Shown piece by piece: positions 21,896 through 33,419 of a DNA stretch of 64,000 nt. Location: assembly GCA_038277395.1 (NCBI GenBank), contig CM076197.1, positions 33,239,348 to 33,303,347 of the forward strand, written 5' to 3'. The notes beneath the pieces were generated by a model that saw only the letters and a program-made list of their open reading frames with translations, ran no database searches and was not told where the DNA came from. The DNA is from Dryocosmus kuriphilus (taxonomy: Eukaryota > Arthropoda > Insecta > Hymenoptera > Cynipidae). Position 1 is the stretch's first letter; every line of letters starts with the position of its first letter. A program made the translations under genes and the position numbers.

Positions 21896-23836
21896 AAATG
21901 ATTTGGAATTTCAGCTTTTAACGAGAAAAGGAGTATTCTCCTATGACTATATTAATAAATGAGAAAAATTAGATGAAAAAGAGCTACCGCCTAGAAACGA
22001 ATTTTATTCTCGATTAAATGGCGAAGGGATATCTGAAGCTGATTATCAGCATGTGTGTAAAATTTCGGGAATTTTTAATGTAAAATCCCTGGGCGAATAC
22101 TCCGATTTATATTTGGAAATTGACGTTTTACTTTTGGCCGACATTTTTGAGAATTTCAGACACAACTGTTTTGCAACATATAATCTCGATCCACTACATT
22201 ATTACACAGCACCGGGACTTGCTTTTGATGCGATGCTCAAACTAACATAAATCGAATTTGAAATTTTGAACGATCCTGATATGATACTTTTAATGCAAAA
22301 AGGTACTCGTGGTTGTGTATCGCAGTTTTCAAATCGATATGCCAAAGCTAATAATCGATACATGGAATTAGATTTTAATCCAAGCGAACCGGAATCTTAC
22401 ATAAATTATTTCGACATCAACAACCAATATGGTGCAGATATGAGCGAATTCTTACCTTTTGCTGGATTCGAATGGGTACTTGATGAAAATATCAATGTAC
22501 TCAGTATTCCAGATGATTTTCCGACAGGTTACATTTTTGAGGTAGATTTGGAATATCCTGTGGAATTGCATGATTTACTCGTACATAAAGACTTACCTTT
22601 GGCTCCAGAGCATTTTGTACCTCCTAATTCCTCGTGCAAAATACCTAAATTAATAACGAGCCTACTACTAAAGAAAAACTATGTAGTTCACTACAGAAAT
22701 TTACTACAGAAATTTAAAGCAATATTTAAATTTAGACCTAAAAATAACTAAAATCCACAAAATACTAAAATATGAACAGAAAACTTGTCTAAAAAAGTAC
22801 ATTGATTTAAATACCGAACATCGAAAGAAGGCAACTAATGATTTCGAGAAAATTTTTTTCAAATTAATGAATAACTTTGTTTTTGGTAAGACCATGGAGA
22901 ACGTTCGAAAATACAAAGATGTTAGATTAGTTACAAAATGGGAAGGTAGTTACGGTGCAAGAGCTCTGATTGCAAAGCCAAATTTTCATAGCTGTACCAT
23001 ATTTGATGAGGATATTGTAATTATCGGAATGAAAAGACTTCAAGTGAAGTTTAATAAACCGATTTATGTTGGATTCGTTATTCTCGATAGCTCCAAAATA
23101 ATAACCTACGGTTTTCACTACAATTACATGCTGAAAAATTTCGGAAATCATGCGAAATTACTATACACCGACACTGATACCCCCATTTATCAATTCACCG
23201 TTTCAAACATTTTTGATTATATAAAGCGGGACATCTACAAAGCCACAGCAGACTATCCTCCAGAAAATACTTTTGCGAAACAAAAAAGTTCTGGGGCTGA
23301 TGAAAGATGAATATAATGGAAAATTGTATCGGAATTCATCGGTCTCAGATGAAAATTGTACGCGTATAAAATTTTAGGAGAAAGTCATCAAAAAAGAAAG
23401 CAAAAGGTATAAAAGGATCCACACTACGAAAAATCACATTTGAAGATTATAAACAATGCCTATTTGAATTTAAAAATTTAACGTAATATCAAAATTTAAT
23501 TCGAAGTAGAAAACATGAAATGAATACTGTTAAACAGAAAAAAATTGCTTTGAGTTGGCTGGATGACAAACGCAAATTAATTGCAGGCAGTGCAAATATT
23601 ATCTAGCGAGTATGTTTGTGTGTTTGTTTTAAATACGTGAGTGCAAGAATAAGAGTTTAAATCATATCTATTGAGTGTGTGTGTGTGTGTGTGCAATGAT
23701 AAGTAGGTAGAGAGAATTTTGTCAAATACAGATTTTAAGAAAAATAAAATAAAATGAAAAAGAAGACTGTTGTTAAAATTTAAATTATCGTCTTTCTTAT
23801 TTTACGCATCCTGGAAATAAACTCATCTGCTTTAAT

Positions 23837-23968
23837 TCAATTTCTCTTCGCAGCTACAAAATGTAATGCGATCCGTTTATAATCTCTCTCTGTGGGTCGA
23901 GGTTGATATTTCTTAAAGACTTCAATGCCGTCGATGTTCTGTGTCCTACTACCCGCTTTTAAACTCAT
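23837..23968 (-). CDS. 43-aa ORF downstream of the polymerase
   Basis: ATG (23968-23966) opens a 43-codon frame ending TGA (23839-23837). It includes RTQNIDGIEVFKKYQP and a TERDYKRIALHFVAA segment. A diverged copy of the block lies at about 24000-24150 on the same strand (NIDGI, then SEREYVYWIRLHLIAEEE, then NADELI). Such a duplication of a short conserved pattern suggests a real former gene rather than chance. Function unknown; it is convergent with the polymerase and may belong to the same element. Confidence 0.4.
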   Translation of the reverse strand: MSLKAGSRTQNIDGIEVFKKYQPRPTERDYKRIALHFVAAKRN

Positions 23969-24327
23969 CTTCTTCAAAAGTTAAATTGTTGTTGTCTTTT
24001 TTATTTTATGCCACCTGAAAAAGCATTTAAATCAGCTCATCTGCATTTAATTCCAACTCCGATGTAGTACATTTTTCCTCCTCAGCTATCAGATGTAATC
24101 TGATCCAGTATACGTATTCTCTCTCTGAAATGTCGAGGATACCATCGATGTTCCTTGAACTGCAAATCTCTTATATAATACTCGCACTGATTATTATTGT
24201 AAGGGAAAGGAACTCTGAGAAAAAAATAACGAAAATTTCGTTTTAATTTCTTTTTAAATTTCTTTTATAAAAAATCAGTACATTGTTCTTAACAAATAAG
24301 TGGTCCATAATTAAAAAATATATATAT

Positions 24328-24652
24328 TGAGACCCCTCATAATAGACGGGACCCTAAGGATAGGCAACCCGCCAAGGATAGGAGTAGAAGGGCAGAGCGA
24401 GATAAACATGGTGAAGGCGCTGCTCGTAAGTAGAGCATTGTAGCATCTCCCACCCACGCGTGGAAGTAGAGCAGAGTGGGATTTCTTCTCGCGAAGGGCT
24501 ATAAAAAGCGAGATCGCGAGAAGAAGTCATGTATTCGGCGACTCGAAAACGAGTCGCAAGCAATAAGCCCTTGTCGATCGGTTTAGAGCTCTGATGTTTT
24601 AATTTCTATCGACGAATAAAGAAAAGTAAAACCCTTCTACTCCCGATCCTCA
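24328..24652 (+). mobile_element. LTR-like promoter/poly(A) unit
   Basis: The block begins TGAGACCCCTCATAATAG and ends ...CCCGATCCTCA, and is GC-rich against AT-rich flanks. It carries a TATA box (CTATAAAAAGC near 24500) between inverted arms TTCTTCTCGCG and CGCGAGAAGAA. A perfect GCGACTCG-AAAA-CGAGTCGC hairpin (24538-24557) and AATAAA near 24616 follow. This is the layout of U3-R-U5. I find no target duplication or primer site, so it may be a solo or truncated LTR. Confidence 0.5.
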
Positions 24653-24726
24653 AACCATTTAGAAAAATAAGAATTATCGGCGTGTTGAATTCTTGTGCAT
24701 AAATTAATAATTGAATAAAGAATTGA

Positions 24727-25000
24727 ATATTATTATTATTATTATTATTATATAAAAACAGTAAGAGTAAGATTGTGTGGAAAATAAACATTTATAATCA
24801 TCTAGGATAAACACCTGACCTGAAAAATGTAAGATAATAAAAACAAAAAGAAAAGAAAAAGACTTCGTTAGCAAATTAATAAAAGAAAGAGATCGAAAGA
24901 GAAAGAGAGAGCGAGTGTAAAAGAAAGAGAGAGCGGAAAACAGAAGGATTGAGAGAGTGTGAAAAGAGAGAGTGAGAGAGAAAAAAAAGAGAGAGGGCAT
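24727..25000. repeat. ATT microsatellite and purine-rich tract
   Basis: About eight ATT units (24728-24751) are followed by a GA-rich tract at 24836-24998 (GAAAGAGAGAGAGCG-like). No gene seen. Confidence 0.8.
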
Positions 25001-25639
25001 ACAACCTCACAACGTCATAGAAACTAGGAGCCTTCCTTATATAGGCGAATAAACAAATGTATCACTAGCTTTAAGCAGTGGCGTATTAAAGCGTAATCCT
25101 CCCATACGCCAAATACCCTGTGCCGCCCACTTAAGGAAAATTAAATTTAAAGAAATTCGTTTTTTATAAATATTTATTACTGTGGTCTGTGTGCAATGTA
25201 AATAGAATACTTACAGTTAATTATGTGAAACATTACATCTTTTACTTTATTCATATTTTTATATTATTTTTTTATATTAATTTGTATTCATTTGTTATAG
25301 AACTAAGAATAAAAAGTTTTTTTATTATTAAATTAATTTGAATAACGCGCACTTATTATACTAACCTGCGTAAAGAGCATCATGCGCCTGCGCATAAGCG
25401 CCCGTTTATCACAGCTGACAAAATGATAATCAAATTTTTCATAACAAGAAAGAAACTATCGCCTTCAGTACTGAACGCCTTGTACTATTAGATATATGAC
25501 ATGAAAAACGTGTACTTCCTGAGAATATTAGCATAAGTATGTCAGTTTATAATTTGTATTTATTAAAAAATTAAATCAGTGAGCTAGTTAATAATGACAT
25601 AATAACAAATTGTATAATTTAATACATCTGCAGGTTAAA

Positions 25640-28313
25640 ATGAGCTATCAACGCGATAGGTTAAGTGGCGCCCAGTATAGGAAAATTGCGAAAGAAAAAA
25701 ATGAAAAAGAAAAGGAAATTATTGCTTCGACACGAAAACTAGACAGTTTTTTTATTAGGAATGACACACCCGCAGATGCTAAATTAAAAAGAGACATTTC
25801 TAGTTCAGGTAAATATATGATATCGAACAGTATTGATACGAATGTATTTGCTCAAAATTGTAATATTTCTATAATTTTTTACATAAATACAGTAAAACCA
25901 AAATCGTTCAACTTGATTTGAAGCAGGTATAAAAATAAGTTATAGGTTATTTGGCTAAATTCAGTATCTCTTTTTATTTTAGATATTTCTACTGATATCC
26001 AGGCTGACGCAAATTTAGTTACATGCGACAAAAATAATGAGAATTTAGAAAAAAATGTAGTAAATATTGTAGGCAATACATTTTATACACCGAGAAACTT
26101 AGAATCTATTCAGTTAAATTTTACAAATGACGATCCTGCCTTGTGGGTCGTAAACGAAGCACTCATAAATGCAATAACGAAAGATGGATTCAAACAAAAT
26201 GTTAAAGATGATTTTTCTTCATCGAAACGACTTATTCATGATCGATATAGATATTTAAATAAGTCCGTTTTTTATCGACAACTTTTAAATGGGGAAAAGC
26301 AACTTCGTAGTTGGTTATTGTATTCGATATCTGCGAACGCGTTGTTTTGTGGGCCGTGTAAACTGTTTGGAGAATCTCAGTCTTTCACAACAGGTTATAC
26401 GGACTGGAGTAACGTTAATCAACGATTAAGAGAGCACGAAGAATCAATGGCTCATAAAACAAACATCATAACGTTTTCGCATCGATGTAAACTCTCTAAC
26501 ACTCTTGCTAACTCTTTTACGGAACAAATAAAAACTGAAATGGATTATTGGATAAATATTTTGAAACGTGTTGTCACTGTGATTAAATCTTTATCATCTC
26601 GTGGTTTAGCTTTTAGGGGTAAAGTAGAACATTTTGGAAATTTACATAATGGAAATTATATGATGATGTGCTTAGAAATGATAGCCGAATTTGATCCTTT
26701 CCTTGCTAAACATATTCAATCTTATGGTAATCCAGGTAGGGGACACGTTTCGTATTTATCACCAACTATATGTGATGAATTTATTATTCTTATGTCTGAA
26801 CAGTTGTTAAAAAAAATCGTATGCGAAATTAAAGAAGCAAAGTACTTTTCAATTAGTGCAGATTCAACGCCGGACATATCCCACGTTGATCAATTAACTT
26901 TTATTATACGATATGTAGATAAAACTGGTTCACCAATAGAGCGATTTATTAAATTTATATCAAATTGCGGCCATAAGGCAGAAAAATTGACAGACACAAT
27001 ACTTGATCTTTTGAAAAGTCTTAGTTTAGATATTAATAATTGCCGAGGTCAGTCTTACGACAATGCAAGTAACATGTCTGGATTATACAGCGGAACTCAA
27101 GCGCGCATTCTACATATAAATCCACTAGCTGACTACGTTCCATGTTCGGCTCACTCGTTAAATTTAGTGGGCACGTGCGCTGCTGAGTGCTGTATAGACG
27201 CCGTAAAATTTTTTTCTTTTTTACAGCAATTATACAATTTTTTTTCGGCTTCCACGAATAGATGGGAAGTGCTTATGACAAAATTACTAAATAAGAAAAC
27301 AGTAAAAAGTTTGTCTGTAACACGATGGTCTTGTCGAAGTGATGCTTGCAAGAGCTATCGTCAGTCCCGGTCTGAATGTTTATCTGCTTTACATGATATT
27401 TATCAAAATCAGGCTGAAAAGCCTATAACACGAAATGAAGCAGAAGGGCTTTATAAATATTTTCAGACTCTAGATAGTTGTTTTTTGGCTATATTTTGGA
27501 ACGACGTTATGGACAGATTTAATGCTGTGAATCAAGCCTTGCAATCAAAATCAGCTAATTTATCAGATGTTGTAAAATTATATAAATCTTTAGAAACTTT
27601 TATTTCAGAAATGAGAAATGAACAAACCTTTCAAAATTACGAAAATAAAGCTAAAGAGTTATCTGGATTACAAGAATACACATCTAATTCTAATTCTAGA
27701 AGTCGAAAATGAAAAACTTTTCATGATGAAAGTACATCTAACGAAGCTATACTGTCTGGCAGCGATTACATGCGCGTGAACGTATTTTATTTTATTTTAG
27801 ATACCTTATTAATAAATTTAAAATAAAAAAAGAAGTGAGGCTTATTTAAAAATAAATGACAGATTTAATTTTATGATACAATTAAATATTTTGAGTGCTG
27901 AAGAAATTTCCTTGAAAGCTAAAGCCCTTGTAAATATATATAACGAAGATTTAGAAGAAAGTTTAGTTATTGAATGCCAGCACTTCGGAGCTCATTTGAA
28001 ATATTTGAAAATAGAGCAAATTACGGCACAGGAAATGTTGCAATTAATCTACGAAAATAAATACGAAGTCATATATCCTAACGTACGCATAGCTTTGTCT
28101 ATATTTTTAAGTATGATGGTATCAAACTGTTCTGGCGAACGATCATTTTCTGTATTGCGTCGCGTTAAAAATTATTTACGGTCTAATATCAGCAGCGATA
28201 GACTTAATGCTTTAGCATTACTATGCATTGAAGGTGAACTAAATCGTCAATTAAATTTTGACTCTCTTATTAAAGAATTTGCTGCAAAAAAAGCTCGCAA
28301 AATAATTTTGTAA
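25640..28313 (+). pseudogene. hAT transposase (TTF zinc finger, DUF4371, hAT dimerisation)
   Basis: Exon 1 is 25640-25808 (donor CAG|GTAAAT). Exon 2 starts at 25983 after a TTTTATTTTAG acceptor, and the phase joins exactly. The frame then runs 632 codons to TGA at 27710-27712. A TTF-type zinc finger (ALFCGPC...HEESMAHK) lies near residues 175-215. The DDE fold has Asp in SISADSTPD (~350) and in CRGQSYDNASNMSG (~416), followed by CSAHSLNL. Homology continues past the TGA, then changes frame between about 27815 and 27870. The next frame (27873-28313) holds the hAT C-terminal dimerisation region (NCSGERSFSVLRRVKNYLRS). One nonsense and one frameshift therefore inactivate this copy. An upstream alternative splice removing the stop is possible but not visible. 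Confidence 0.9.
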
Positions 28314-28426
28314 TGCTGCAGTACTTTTTTTTTTGTTAAATCGACAATAAATAAAATGTAAAAAAAAGAGTCGGTACATATTTTTCATATAAAAAAAAAC
28401 AACATCCAGTACATCATCCCATATAA

Positions 28427-28450
28427 CAAGAGGCGCTGTCGCGCCTCTTG
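28427..28450. repeat. perfect GC-rich hairpin in the hAT 3' subterminal region
   Basis: CAAGAGGCGC and GCGCCTCTTG form a 10-bp stem with a TGTC loop. It lies 91 bases from the right end of the hAT element and may be a transposase-binding subterminal motif; it is not a bacterial terminator. Confidence 0.7.
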
Positions 28451-29185
28451 ATTTTTTAGTTCCCTTACTTTTTGTGCCGCCCCTTGCGCACATGCCGCCC
28501 TACGCCGTGGCGTTGTTGGCGTCGTGGCTAATACGCCACTGGCTTTAAGACATTATATAAAATAAAAATTTTATAAAATTAATTTCATAAAGAAGAACAA
28601 AAACTTTATTCTTTCTCTCAGGGGAACCCTTATTACCAGTAAATCCAGCATGGATCCTATGAATTAAAATTAACTAACGACTACCCTAAAAGTCGAAGGT
28701 CACAATATATATATATATATGTGGGTATGTGAATCGAATTAAAAACATACACACTTTCACTATAACTTTACCTTTATTCAAAAGATTAAAATGATTTCAG
28801 GATTGTACATATTCCGTTGACCCGAAATGGTTTTCGAGAAACGACCTCTCGGCAAGCTAGCCAGTCCCCGACTCCCCATCCTTCTCTTCTAGACCCACCC
28901 CCCATACTTAGTCCTTCCCTAACGCAACCCTGCATATTCCTATGTCAGCATTCTAGGATCCCACAACTCGGCCATCCTGCATATCGTCTGCCTCAGTAGA
29001 TGCTTCAAGATCGTAGTCCAGTTCGTTATCTAGATCGTCCTCTAGATCACGGTAGAAACCTTTCCACGGTTTCATGTAGTTTTCGATGTCGTACCGACTA
29101 TGTGCATTAACTTTTGTGATTCGTTAAGGCCCCAAAAACTGCATCTTTACTTTCAGTCCTGGTCCAAATTGTGTTCTCTTTATGG

Positions 29186-30316
29186 CTACGATGTCTTCCA
29201 GCTGATATTTCGTTGCTTGTTTTCTTTTTTTGTTGTAGCCTCTCCTATTTTCTTCTTGAGTCTTGGCAATCCGTTCCTTGGCTTGCTTACGTAGAACCTC
29301 TCGTGCTTCATCGAAGGCGACCCTCGCCTCTTTCTCGATGATTTCCTGAAGCTGAACGTCCTTGGAATTCTCATCTTTGTTCCCAGCAGTAATTCAAAAG
29401 GGCTAGTATCAATAGATCTTTGATACGTGATGTTCATTGCCGTCTGTACTCTGCCAATGTGCTTATACCATTTAAACGGCTCCTCAGTTGCTAATTTGAC
29501 GAACACAGCTTTAACGATGCTGTTCATCCTCTCGACCTGTCCGTTTTCTCTTGGTACTCCTGTCGTTATGGCAAGATGTTGGATTCCTCCTTCACGACAA
29601 TGTTCCTCGAAATTGTCTGACACGAACGCCTTGTGTTTGTCCGTTATAATCCTTCTTGGATTGCCGAAAATTTGTTGAATATTCTGCAACTTCGCTAGAA
29701 CTTCACCACCTCCCAGAGTCTTCGTCGCGTACAACGATACAAACTTGGTGAATCCATCGACAATCACCAGTAAGTATTGATAACTCTTTCTCCTTGATGG
29801 TAGCGGACCGACGTGATCCATATAAAGAGTGTCCATTGGTAAATCTCCTTTTGGAATCGGATTCAGGAACCCTTCAGCTTTTCCGTGCTTCCTGGAACCA
29901 TAATTACATTGAACACAATTCTGAATGAACGCCTCGACCTTCTTTGGTAATTTTTCCATCCAGTACTGCCTTAATACCATTTCCGTAGTCTTCTTCACTC
30001 CAAAGTGTCCTAAGTCGTGAGCTCTTTGGATTATCTCTTGCTGCATACCTTTGGGGACAACCAACCTTTTGATTTCGCCCTCTCCCTTGTATAGCAGATC
30101 GATCTCTAGAAGATAGCCCTCGAACTCCTCATGTGTCAGAAGCGTTTTTATAGCTTTGACTCCCTCGTCGCGATCTTGAGCTTTCTGCAGTCTGTCCACT
30201 AGACTGTCTCGTACTAGAAGTAAGCATGCTGGGTATCTACTCAGTGCGTCGACATGCTTCATCCTCACCCCTGGTCGATGCTCGACTTTGTACCGGAAAA
30301 ATTCCAGTTCCATCAC
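29186..30316 (-). pseudogene. Gypsy integrase region
   Basis: The 376-codon frame begins at the end of RNase H (EFFRYKVEHRPG, MKHVDALSRYP). It continues into the zinc-binding HHCC domain (HDLGHFGVKKTTE ... CVQC), then the DDE core: Asp in MDHVGPLP, Asp in ITDKHKAF, Glu in RENGQVERMNS. These catalytic residues are intact. The C-terminal tail becomes Arg/Lys-rich (RKSSRKRRGSP), probably after a frameshift near 29290. Confidence 0.85.
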
Positions 30317-31430
30317 CCACCTCGAAGACTTTGTGCGACAAACTATCCTTTTTCAGCGTCATTTCGAAGGCTGCACAACCTGTAACAATTTAAAAGTTTA
30401 TGCCTAACGAATAGACTCCGAACTTTCTCACGGCCATGACTACAGCCAACATCTCCAACCCGTAGCTGTGCAGTTTCTTCTCGGAATCTGATGTCTTGCG
30501 ATTAATGTAGTAGACAGGGTGTAGCTGTTCATTATCTAAGGCTACCTGAAGCAATATTGCTCCATAGCCATCTTTAGAAGCATCCGTGTGAACTTCCGTC
30601 TTCAGCTTGGGATTTTAGATCCTCAAAAGTGGTTCTACCGACATATGCCTCTTCAGCGTCAGAAAGGCCTTCCGTTCATTTTCTCCCATAACTATGCTTC
30701 GCCCTTCCTTGAGTAGATCGCTTAGTGGTTTGGCGATCTGTGCGTACTTTGGGATGAATTTCCTAAAATAGCCAGCCAACCCTAAAAAGGATTGCAAAGC
30801 TTGCTCAGTCATTGGTTCTGAAAAATCCGGCAACTCCTCAACTTTCCCGGGTGAAGGTCTGATTGTGCCATTCTCTATCACGTAACCTAATAACTCTATC
30901 TTCTTCTGCAAGAGTTGACATTTCTTCCAGTTGATTCTGAGTCCAAATCATGCTGCTGTCTCCAGAACTCGTTTTAGTTATTCTACGGCTTCTGGAACAT
31001 CTTTTGATAAAATAATAATGTCGTCCGGGTACATCAAAATTATTCCTTCTTTAATTACATTTCTAAAAATGTAGGTCATATATCGCTGAAACATAGCTGG
31101 TGCATTACAAAGACCAAAAGGTACTTTCAGTAATTCATACTGTCCCGCTGGCGTCACGAAGGCAGTATACTTTCTACTATTTTCTGCGACATTCACATGG
31201 AGAAAACCATCCTTCAAATTCAATGTCGCGAAGACTTTGGCATCTGTCATCTTATTCAAAAGATCTTCTATTAAAGGTAATGGAAAATGTTGTCTTACCG
31301 TTACTATGTTCAGAGGCTTGTAGTTTATAGAAACTCGAGGTATCCCATCTTTCTTCCTGGCTACCACCACTTGACTGGCATACTCTGAACAGCTTGCTCT
31401 GAGATACTTCTTCTCTTCCCATTCCTTTAC
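30317..31430 (-). pseudogene. Gypsy reverse transcriptase and RNase H, broken
   Basis: The reverse transcriptase reads from SCSEYASQVVVARKKDG through FPLPLIEDLL, FATLNLKDGFLH and FGLCNAPAMFQRYM to MYPDDIIIL. The usual YxDD has Pro at x, and the canonical first metal-binding Asp is present in the LNLKDG motif. A stop interrupts near 30978. The connection segment (30911-30615) includes FLGLAGYFRKFIPKYA. RNase H then follows a stop at about 30614, with VHTDASKDGYGAILLQ and a SYGLEMLAVVMA segment. Several stops and frame changes show it is inactive. Confidence 0.85.
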
Positions 31431-31453
31431 CTGTTGATGCGTAACTCTGAAAA

Positions 31454-32668
31454 TTAAGGAATATGGAACATCATATTGTCGATAATTGTGTTTGTATTGA
31501 ATCGTTCAATAGTTTTGAACTTTCCAATATTGGCTGTCATTACAGTCTCCTGATTTATTTCCAGCCCTTTAAATCCTGCTTCTTGATAATGATCTTCTCG
31601 CATCAAATTAAAATCACTGCCGCAATCTATTGCAGCTGTCACCTTAAACCCATTAATTGGGCAATCTTTGTAGCGCAAATTTGTACGCTTCGTCTCCATC
31701 AACATTAAATTTCCTGCACCCTTACCGTAATGTCCTGTGTTATTTTTGAAAGATCCGCTCTTACCTGAGGCGCTTGCTGTGCGCTCGGAAGCAATGTATC
31801 CAAATCCTTCACATTTGAAACACTTTTTCCTTATTCTTTGTTCAGGCAATCACGACTTAAGTGACTTGCAGCACCAAACCTATAACACTTAATGCCCTTT
31901 TCCCTTGCTTGCTCTTTTGAACCAGCAGATTTTCCCTGCTTTTCGTTGCTCGTCTTCTCACCATAAAACTTCTTATTTGCTGTCACCTTGCCTCGCATCT
32001 CCTCGTACATAATCATTTTTGAACGAAATTGCGAAAAGTCCCTCGCTCTGTACAAAATTATTTTGTTCTATTCGAAATCGGGAATACCGTCAATTATTAT
32101 ATACCTGATCGTATCCTTGGCCTCTAAGTCAATTCCGCTGGCTAGTTTCCTCATCTGAATAATATATTCCTGAAAAGTTTCATCTTTTTTCTTCTTTCGC
32201 ATCGAGAGAAGTCGATGAATCTCACGACAATCAGTTTTCAACTCAAATTCTTCCGTCAAAGCGATCTTCATTTTGTCCCAAGTCCTTATTATTGGCTGAG
32301 TGCCCAACCACAACTTCGCGGTTCCATCTAACGTTTCTTTTTGCAACCACGAGAGTTTGTAGTTGCGACCAGTCGTACAAAATCGCCTTTTCGTCTAACA
32401 TGTCTAGCCACTTACTAACCGGAAATGTTTTATCCTCTACCGTAAATTTAGGGATAGTCCTCTCGATATCGCGAAATTGTGTACGTGCAGGCCGTTCGTC
32501 TATTCGTTCATTACCTTGTCTACGATCACTTAGTACTAAACATCGGTGTCTATCTCTTTCTAGTTCTTCCGATCGATTCGCCTCATGTTGCTGTTCGCGT
32601 TCGCGCCTAGCCTCATTATGAATTTCGCGTTCGCGCAAAGCCTCTTCTTGTCTTTCACGTTTGCCCAC
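31454..32668 (-). pseudogene. Gypsy gag and protease, broken
   Basis: Gag starts with an Arg/Glu-rich stretch (RERQEEALREREIHNE). A capsid-like region follows (VSKWLDMLDEKAILYDW, then AKLWLGTQPIIRTWDK in a second frame). Two decayed zinc knuckles come next: CYRFGAASHLSRDC, with one Cys lost, and CFKCEGFGYIASE. The protease active site reads AAIDCGSDFNL, with Cys where Thr/Ser is usual. At least three frames are used (32668-32243, 32346-32068, 32055-31454), so no full Gag can be made. Confidence 0.75.
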
Positions 32669-33419
32669 TTACCGCGCTCTGGCCCTTCTACGCTATCAGT
32701 CATCGTCACGTGGTTCTAAGTTTCCCGCGCTTGATCCTTACGTCACGCCCCTGCTCTTTTAGTTCCAAGTCGCGTAGCCTAACGCTCGTCCCTCACGCGC
32801 ACAAGGCCCCTTAAATCCCCACCACTCTTCGTCTATAGCTTGCCCCAAGTCTGTCACGTACGCTTCTCGCAGGATTCCCCTACAACGCACCGTGCACTCA
32901 GTAAATGCTATTCTAACGAAATTTTCCACTTCCAGTCGTTTTCTATCCTTTCTATTTTCACGTAGTTTTGCACTCTCACTTCTTAGCGTCGTATTTTCAA
33001 TTATTTTTCTGCCATCTTTTCGTCATGTGCCTTCACGAGGTTTGACTTATACATATTTCTCATCTCATTAACAATGAAAATGATTTTGTTCGTCTAGAAG
33101 TACACTCTAAATTTTTGTTCGTCTTTTATCTTCAAAACGCTCGTCTTTTCTTCTTTAAACGCTCGTCTTTCGTCTTTTCGTCTTTAAAAATTTGTAACAT
33201 GTCTTCACGATAATTTCAGTTTGTACACTGCTTGCTACATGCGTCTTACCTCATTAATCTTACGTCTTTTACCTTATACTTCTTTGCATTAGCTCCTTTC
33301 TTTCATCTGGCTGCGCATTCATCTGTACTACATTCATTGATGATATTCGTTTTCATTAAAAGTCCAACTTCAGATTCACAAAACAAAACATCACAGTTTT
33401 TTACATTCTCATCAGAGAA

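Larger units (their letters stand above)
19786..23606 (+). pseudogene. family-B (DNA_pol_B_2 type) polymerase pseudogene
   Basis: The decayed frames read, in order: a CHICEKPF...HRDHDHFTGKY HNH/endonuclease VII-like knuckle (19990-20070); an exonuclease segment with IPVVFHNLSVY and FLDSFRFMPSS; EYSDLYLEIDVLLLADIFEN; palm motif A around YFDINNQYGADMSEF; motif B around LMNNFVFGKTMENVR; and motif C YTDTD (near 23170). The C-terminal tail ends at TAG 23604-23606. This fits protein-primed polymerases of Polinton/adintovirus-like elements. Breaks: shifts near 19810-19840, a shift and stop near 20379, a solo LTR (20393-21895), TGA 21960-21962, TAA 22248-22250, a 13-bp tandem duplication at 22691-22716 that shifts the frame, and a shift in an A-run near 23285. 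No integrase or capsid gene is nearby. Confidence 0.8.
25076..28541 (+). mobile_element. complete hAT transposon with perfect 8-bp TSD
   Basis: The left end is CAGTGGCGTATTA and the right end TAATACGCCACTG, a perfect 13-bp inverted repeat. GCTTTAAG flanks it on both sides (25068-25075 and 28542-28549). The element is 3466 bp and carries a spliced hAT transposase. Identical flanking octamers and the near-intact gene indicate a recent insertion, younger than the polymerase pseudogene or the Gypsy element beside it. Confidence 0.95.

Noticed and set aside
23670..23692. GT microsatellite as a regulatory element
   Set aside because: It is a short simple repeat with no supporting context.
28427..28470. 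Rho-independent terminator (GC hairpin followed by T run)
   Set aside because: The context is a eukaryotic hAT subterminal region; the hairpin is more likely a binding motif.
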